Assembly: GCA_964558295.1 (NCBI GenBank)
Contig: CAZLDQ010000109.1
Location: 1-19,328, forward strand
DNA length: 19,328 bases
Reading direction: 5' to 3'
Source: JBDKTH01 sp964558295
GTDB lineage: Bacteria > Planctomycetota > Planctomycetia > Pirellulales > Thermoguttaceae
In this document: piece by piece, positions 15,172 to 19,328 of the stretch
Layout of the letters: the number at the start of each line of letters is the position of its first letter
Position numbering within the stretch: position 1 is the first letter of the stretch
Position numbers and translations under genes: made by a program
Notes under the pieces: generated by a model
Databases searched by the model: none
What the model was told of the DNA's origin: nothing
Seen by the model: the letters and a program-made list of their open reading frames with translations, nothing else

Positions 15172-15497
15172 TCATTCCGCTCAACTCTCCCTCATAGGGT
15201 GGCGCACGCAACTGGTTTTTTCGATGCGATTGGGAAAAAGCTGGGATCTCGTGCCGGTTGGATGTGGTCAGAGGGCAACGGATGTGGCAATTGGGCAACG
15301 TTCGAATGCAGGGGCCGGTGTGTCGCCGGAGGACCGGGGGCGGGAGCGTCGCTGCAAGGTGTGACGCGACAAGGGGTTCGGTCGTTGATGGGGCAGAAAG
15401 GACACGCTCTGCGCGGCTTGGCACCCGGTTTGCAAAACCTCGGTTTCCACGCGACCTCACTCGCGACGCATCCGTGACCTCCTGAGGATCGAGTCCT
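15172..15497. other. Leader region upstream of the Wzz-like gene
   Basis: No gene is supported. The 326-bp stretch must contain the plus-strand promoter and 5' leader of the Wzz-like gene. I find no convincing -35/-10 pair or riboswitch-like structure. The ribosome site may be GAGGA (15484-15488), 9 bases before the ATG at 15498. Confidence 0.3.
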
Positions 15498-16976
15498 ATG
15501 AATCCCATCCACTCGTCGACTCCCAGCCCGAGCCAAGTCTTCTCGCTTCTGCTTGCTCATCCGAAGCGTTGGCTGGCGCCGGCCTTGGCCGTGGCGGTGT
15601 TGGCCGGGGTGTATGCGTTGGTTCGTTCGGACACTTGGGAAGCCACCCAGGCGTTGATCCTTCGCAACGAGGCGGCCAATAGCTCCGAGGCTCCGGGGAA
15701 GTTCGTTCACACGGACGAGATGAAGACCGTTCAGGAGACGATCCTGGAATTGGTCAAGAGCCGTGGCGTGCTTGCCGCAGCCTTGAAGAAAGTGGGCCCG
15801 CCGGCCGATTTCCGAGGCGAGGCGGCTGCTTGGCCGAGTGCGAAAGATGTTGATTCCCTTCGAGATGCGCTGAAGGTTACGCCGCCGAAAGGGGCCGAGT
15901 TTGGCAAGACCGAGGTCTTCTATCTGAAGGTTCGCGCCAACGACCGTCAGCGGGCCATCGATCTGGTGGCTGCCATCAGCAGCGAATTGGAGACGAGCTA
16001 TCAGGAAGTGCGGAACGCCAAGGCCCAAAGCATGGTCAACGAGTTGGTCAAGGCCGTAAAACTGGCCAAGGACGATCTGAACGAATCGACTGCCGCCTTG
16101 AGCCGTCTGGAGTCACAGGTAGGCAGCGATCTGCCCGAGTTGCGGATTCTCCACGAGTCGAGCAGCGGCGAGAGTGCGCTGCGACGTACGATTGCGGAAA
16201 TTCAAAGTGAATTGCGTCAGGTGGAGACTTCGCGGAAGCAGAATGAGGAACTGCTGGCTCTGCTGAAGCAGGCGCAGGAGGATCCCACCCGACTGGTGGA
16301 GACCCCGAATTCGCTTCTGGAGGCCCAACCGTCCTTGCGGCGTCTCAAGGAAGGGTTGATTGATGCCAAGTTGCATACGGCCCAACTGTTGGATCGTCGT
16401 TCCGCCCTGCATCCGCTGGTCGAAGCTGCGAAGGAAGCCGAACAGGAGATCCGGCAGCACTTGCACGGTGAACTGGCCAACGCGATCCGAGGGATTGAAG
16501 TCGATTTGCGTCTGGCTGACAGCCGGAAGGCCGTGATCGAGAGACAACTGGCGGTTGCCACCGGCAAATTGAGCCAATTGGCGAGCGTGCGGGCGGAATA
16601 CTCGAACCTCGTCTCGGAGACACGACATCGCACCGAACTGCTTGCCCGGGCGGAGCAGAAGCTTTCGGAAGCCCGAATCAGCCAAGCCACTTCCGAAGCC
16701 GCCAGCCTGATCGGCAGAATCGATACGCCCGATACGGGCGCCAACCCGGTGGGCCCGGGCCGGCTGGTGATCGTCGTGGCGGGGCTGGCCGGTGGGCTGG
16801 TAACGGGAGTAGGGGTGCTGTTTCTGTTGGCTCCGTCGACCGTCCCGTCAACGGTGTCCAGGGTTTTGCAGAACGGGTCGCATGCCAATGGCCACTCCCA
16901 TGGTTCTTCGCGTCGCAACGGGACGGCGCTGAGCGAGGCACTGGCACGAATTGCTCTTCGCGGCTCGCGGATCTAG
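15498..16976 (+). CDS. Wzz/GumC-like polysaccharide chain-length regulator (492 aa)
   Basis: The topology is that of a polysaccharide co-polymerase: cytoplasmic N-tail, first membrane helix at about residues 24-42 (RWLAPALAVAVLAGVYALV), a long periplasmic section of about 370 residues, and a second helix at about 418-444 (LVIVVAGLAGGLVTGVGVLFLL). A short NPVGPG proline motif precedes the second helix. The periplasmic part is rich in heptad-like Leu/Ala/Glu segments (about 170-390) and should form a coiled coil. The N-terminal region (WEATQALILRNE) matches the Wzz domain. No Walker motifs follow, so no BY-kinase is fused. The C-terminal tail is unusual, Ser/His/Gly/Asn-rich (SHANGHSHGSSRRNG). 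It should set polymer length with the flippase and transferases. The sugar transferase gene follows after 233 bases. Confidence 0.85.
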   Translation: MNPIHSSTPSPSQVFSLLLAHPKRWLAPALAVAVLAGVYALVRSDTWEATQALILRNEAANSSEAPGKFVHTDEMKTVQETILELVKSRGVLAAALKKVGPPADFRGEAAAWPSAKDVDSLRDALKVTPPKGAEFGKTEVFYLKVRANDRQRAIDLVAAISSELETSYQEVRNAKAQSMVNELVKAVKLAKDDLNESTAALSRLESQVGSDLPELRILHESSSGESALRRTIAEIQSELRQVETSRKQNEELLALLKQAQEDPTRLVETPNSLLEAQPSLRRLKEGLIDAKLHTAQLLDRRSALHPLVEAAKEAEQEIRQHLHGELANAIRGIEVDLRLADSRKAVIERQLAVATGKLSQLASVRAEYSNLVSETRHRTELLARAEQKLSEARISQATSEAASLIGRIDTPDTGANPVGPGRLVIVVAGLAGGLVTGVGVLFLLAPSTVPSTVSRVLQNGSHANGHSHGSSRRNGTALSEALARIALRGSRI

Positions 16977-17002
16977 TTGGTTGCGATTGGGGGATGGCTC
17001 GC

Positions 17003-17036
17003 CAGCGTGTTGTTGTCTGAAGGCAACAACACGCTG
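17003..17036 (+). terminator. Perfect 13-bp hairpin between Wzz-like and sugar transferase genes
   Basis: CAGCGTGTTGTTG (17003-17015) and CAACAACACGCTG (17024-17036) are exact reverse complements around an 8-base loop, TCTGAAGG. The hairpin starts 26 bases after the Wzz-like stop. No U-run follows. It could terminate or attenuate transcription, or protect the 3' end of the upstream mRNA. Confidence 0.5.
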
Positions 17037-17209
17037 CTTGCGTGCATCATGACGGGCGGAGAACTCGTGCTCGGCTTTCGTCGAAAGTGTTGTGCGCGTT
17101 GGCTCTTAGAGTGTTTCGGTCGTCTCGGCCGAGAAGAAAGCACACGTGGCGCACGGTTTGCGGTTTCCCAGAACCAGGTCTTGTGTTGGACTTCGGAGAT
17201 CAGACAACG
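17037..17209. other. Gap upstream of the sugar transferase gene
   Basis: The open frame extends back to 17042, but its first 56 codons are Arg/Ser/Cys-rich with no domain, so I treat the stretch as a leader. If translated, it would only lengthen the N-terminus of the sugar transferase. Confidence 0.4.
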
Positions 17210-18103
17210 ATGATTGCCGTTCGGGGAGAAGCACCTTTTGTTCAACATGCGAGCGCTGTCATCAATCCGCCGACCGGTCAGGTCGCCCAGGCGGGGACAG
17301 AGCCTCCGGCTTCCTCAGCCATTCAGATCGTTGCGCACAAGATTTGTCAGGAATTTGACGGGGGCGCATCGTGTTCGATGTCGAGCATTGCGTCGTCGGT
17401 CGTCCAGCCGTTGCCGCGAATCCGAAAAGCGCCACCGCCGCTGAAGTCCTTGGCCAATCATCGCCTGGCGGTCGGTTTGGCGATTGTCCCTGCCGAGGGA
17501 AATTTGTCGCTTGGCTACCGGGTTGCCAAGCGGGGGTTCGACATCCTGGGGGCCTTGGTGCTGCTGGTGCTCTTCTCGCCGGTCCTGTTGGTTACCTGGA
17601 CCGTGTTGATGTTGACCGGTGGGAAGCCGATTTTCCGGCAGGTTCGTCTTGGCTACCGCGGTCTCCCATTTGTGATGTACAAGTTCCGCAGTATGTGTCT
17701 CGACGCGGACAAACGGCAGCACGAGGTGCAGAACGAAAAAAATGGTCCGATCTTCAAGAACCGCCACGATCCGCGCATTACGCCAGTGGGCCGTTTTCTG
17801 CGAGCCACGAGCATCGACGAGTTGCCGCAATTGTTCAACGTGCTCTTGGGGCACATGTCGCTGGTCGGCCCTCGGCCGCCGTTGGCCAAAGAAGTCGCGC
17901 AGTATGAACCGTGGCAACGTCGTCGCTTGGCGGTCAAGCCCGGCTTGACCTGCCTCTGGCAAGTCAGCGGCCGTTCGGAGGTTGGCTTTGAAGACTGGGT
18001 CCGCATGGACCTCTGGTACATCCGGCACCAGACTTTTCTGGTTGATCTCTTGTTGCTGCTGAAGACTCCCTGGTGCGTTTTGACCAGACGCGGAGCGTAT
18101 TGA
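17210..18103 (+). CDS. Undecaprenyl-phosphate sugar phosphotransferase (bacterial sugar transferase, PF02397 type)
   Basis: This protein transfers a hexose-1-phosphate from a UDP-sugar to undecaprenyl phosphate at the cytoplasmic membrane, the first step of polysaccharide repeat-unit assembly. With start 17210 it has 297 aa. The catalytic domain begins at K107-RGFD111, followed by a membrane helix at about 113-134. Then come MYKFRSM (156-162), the catalytic-region S201-I-D203-E204-LPQL(F)N, the VGPRP motif (219-223) and KPGLTCLWQVSGR (243-255). The membrane-spanning N-terminal half of long WbaP-type enzymes is absent; about 100 residues of low-complexity sequence precede the domain. All family motifs look intact. 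The gene probably shares transcription with the Wzz-like gene unless the 17003-17036 hairpin terminates. Confidence 0.9.
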   Translation: MIAVRGEAPFVQHASAVINPPTGQVAQAGTEPPASSAIQIVAHKICQEFDGGASCSMSSIASSVVQPLPRIRKAPPPLKSLANHRLAVGLAIVPAEGNLSLGYRVAKRGFDILGALVLLVLFSPVLLVTWTVLMLTGGKPIFRQVRLGYRGLPFVMYKFRSMCLDADKRQHEVQNEKNGPIFKNRHDPRITPVGRFLRATSIDELPQLFNVLLGHMSLVGPRPPLAKEVAQYEPWQRRRLAVKPGLTCLWQVSGRSEVGFEDWVRMDLWYIRHQTFLVDLLLLLKTPWCVLTRRGAY

Positions 18104-18117
18104 GGAGAGGGGTAGTG

Positions 18118-18146
18118 ATGCCGCGCTTTCAGCAAATCCGCGGCAT
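18118..18146. terminator. Candidate bidirectional hairpin between sugar transferase and hypE
   Basis: ATGCCGCG (18118-18125) and CGCGGCAT (18139-18146) are perfect reverse complements around 13 bases. The structure spans the hypE stop codon (18129-18131) and lies 14 bases past the sugar transferase stop. It could mark the end of both convergent genes. No T-runs are present. Confidence 0.4.
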
Positions 18147-19181
18147 CTGCTCGCCGGATAATAGGTCGAGAATACGTCCCGCCCCCAACGCGCCCCGCAA
18201 CAGCACCGTCCCCGGCCGGGTCGCAGTGACCGTGCCAATCACAGCCGGACCGACCGCCGCCGGATGAGCCTGCATGACCTCCAGCGCCCGCGGGGCCGCC
18301 TCCGCCGGAACAATCGCAATCATCCGCCCTTCGTTGGCCACGTAGAGCGGATCGAGTCCCAAGAGTTCACAAGCCCCGGCCACCGACGCGGTCACGGGAA
18401 TGGCAGGCTCCTGAAGTTCAATTCCCACTTGAACATCCGCAGCAATTTCATTCAGCGCGGCGGCCAGCCCGCCGCGGGTCAGATCGCGAAGACAATGAAT
18501 CGCCACGCCGGCCTGGAGCAGCGACTCCACCAACCCCGCCAGCGACGCACAATCGCTGGCCAACGCCCCTTCAAACTCCAACCCTTCGCGTACCGACATG
18601 ATCGCAATGCCATGCCGGCCCACGTCTCCGCTCAGGAGGATCACATCGCCGGGCATAACCCGTCCGGGCGCGATGTCCACCCCTGGCGCCACGCGGCCGA
18701 CGCCCGCCGTGTTGATAAAAATCCCGTCCCCCTTGCCCCGGTCCACGACCTTCGTGTCGCCGGTGACGATCTCCACTCCCACCTCCTCGGCCGCAGCGTG
18801 CATCGACGCCACGATCCGCTGGAGCGTGTCCATCGGCAGCCCTTCTTCGAGGATGAAGCCCGCACTCAGCCAAAGCGGCTTGGCCCCGGACATGGCCAGA
18901 TCGTTCACCGTCCCATAGATCGCCAGTTTGCCGATATCGCCGCCAGGAAAGAACAAGGGACTGACCACGAACGTGTCGGTGGTAAACGCCAGGCGCGTGC
19001 CATCCACTTCCAACACCGCACTATCGTGCGGAGCTTGCCGTTTCTTCGCGTCCCCCTGAAACGCCGGCAGAAAGATCCGTTCAATCAGCCTCCGCATCAA
19101 CCGCCCCCCGCCTCCGTGGGCCAGTTGTACGGTCGTATGATGGTCTAGCGGCAGCGGGCAACTTAGGTTGAATTCGTCCAT
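18129..19181 (-). CDS. hypE: Hydrogenase maturation protein HypE
   Basis: HypE dehydrates a carbamoyl group, received from HypF on its C-terminal cysteine, to a thiocyanate. This gives the cyanide ligands of the [NiFe]-hydrogenase active site, which are passed to the HypC-HypD complex. The 350-aa protein has the PurM-like ATP-binding fold: AHGGGGRLMRRLIERIF (21-37), FTTDTFVVSPLFFPGGDIG (about 66-84), the GTVNDLAMSGA segment and a GDTKVV motif. It ends exactly in the diagnostic P-R-I-C (347-350). Length and motifs are those of a complete functional HypE. No other hyp gene is in the window; upstream genes (to the right) probably include hypD or hypC. It is convergent with the polysaccharide genes, so it is unlikely to be co-regulated with them. 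Confidence 0.95.
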   Translation of the reverse strand: MDEFNLSCPLPLDHHTTVQLAHGGGGRLMRRLIERIFLPAFQGDAKKRQAPHDSAVLEVDGTRLAFTTDTFVVSPLFFPGGDIGKLAIYGTVNDLAMSGAKPLWLSAGFILEEGLPMDTLQRIVASMHAAAEEVGVEIVTGDTKVVDRGKGDGIFINTAGVGRVAPGVDIAPGRVMPGDVILLSGDVGRHGIAIMSVREGLEFEGALASDCASLAGLVESLLQAGVAIHCLRDLTRGGLAAALNEIAADVQVGIELQEPAIPVTASVAGACELLGLDPLYVANEGRMIAIVPAEAAPRALEVMQAHPAAVGPAVIGTVTATRPGTVLLRGALGAGRILDLLSGEQMPRIC

Positions 19182-19201
19182 GGTTATCTTGTCTTGGCTG
19201 C

Positions 19202-19328
19202 GGGTTCAGGTGTTAGAAGTCGGAATTCAGGGTTCAGGATTCAGGACTTTCACGCAAGTATCTCCTCCGACTCCAGCCCCCTGGGCTTTAGATCCGGCCC
19301 CGGAATTCTGCCCCCTGAACCCCGACCC
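19202..19328. repeat. Second, degenerate inverted heptamer element upstream of hypE
   Basis: Units of 7 bases run in phase from 19202 to 19250: GGGTTCA, GGTGTTA, GAAGTCG, GAATTCA, GGGTTCA, GGATTCA, GGACTTT. The last part of the window (about 19284-19328), read on the other strand, has similar 7-base units (GGTTCAG, GGGGCAG, AATTCCG, GGGCCGG). This suggests an inverted right arm cut by the window edge. The element begins 20 bases 5' of the hypE start codon. The unit sequence is unrelated to the array at 14943-15171. Confidence 0.6.

Noticed and set aside
14905..15477. Open frame running through the heptamer array
   Set aside because: Much of the translation is the periodic product of 7-bp repeats (QYAVRSTQYAV…), and the remainder has no motif.
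15192..16028. Minus-strand open frame across the Wzz-like start
   Set aside because: It overlaps a well-supported plus-strand gene and its translation resembles no family.

Overview
The window most likely comes from a planctomycete (Pirellulales-like; I cannot name a genus). Three things point there: a DUF1559 prepilin-like protein followed by a small lipoprotein, a large secreted β-propeller/diheme protein related to the hydrazine-synthase-alpha (HzsA) family, and high GC with long intergenic gaps and dispersed repeats. No rRNA, tRNA, CRISPR array or prophage was seen.

Layout. (1) 1-1835 is a repeat- and remnant-rich, visibly lower-GC segment. It holds an unrecognised secreted protein (185-1129, -), a 33-codon ORF downstream with a near-copy of its signal peptide, a truncated IS256-like transposase start (1605-1739) and a perfect palindrome. 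(2) 1836-5767 holds a secreted GH28-type β-helix enzyme (-) and, divergently, the HzsA-like diheme protein (+). (3) 5768-8698 holds a DUF1559 pseudopilin plus lipoprotein pair (-) and a nucleotidyltransferase-HEPN fusion (-). A 117-120 bp repeat sits directly 3' of the lipoprotein gene and again directly 3' of the fusion gene. (4) 8865-18103 is an exopolysaccharide locus: GT4 glycosyltransferase (-), SAM methyltransferase (+), Wzx-like flippase, polysaccharide deacetylase and CelD-like acyltransferase (one - strand operon), then a Wzz-like chain-length protein and an undecaprenyl-phosphate sugar transferase (+). The two arms of the locus diverge from an inverted array of 7-bp repeats (14943-15171). 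(5) 18129-19181 is hypE (-), the hydrogenase cyanide-ligand maturation gene, with a second, different heptamer element just 5' of its start and running off the window.

How the genes fit together. The sugar transferase would load the first sugar-phosphate on undecaprenyl phosphate, and the GT4 enzyme would extend the chain. The methyltransferase and acyltransferase would decorate it, the flippase would export the lipid-linked unit, the Wzz-like protein would set chain length, and the deacetylase would trim N- or O-acetyl groups. No Wzy polymerase or outer-membrane exporter is visible, so the locus is incomplete here or continues elsewhere. hypE belongs to a hydrogenase maturation set that probably lies beyond the right edge.

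I did not find a clearly new defence or mobile system. The most unusual content is non-coding: two inverted heptamer arrays, each ending 15-20 bp upstream of a minus-strand start codon, and the paired 3' repeat with a conserved hairpin.
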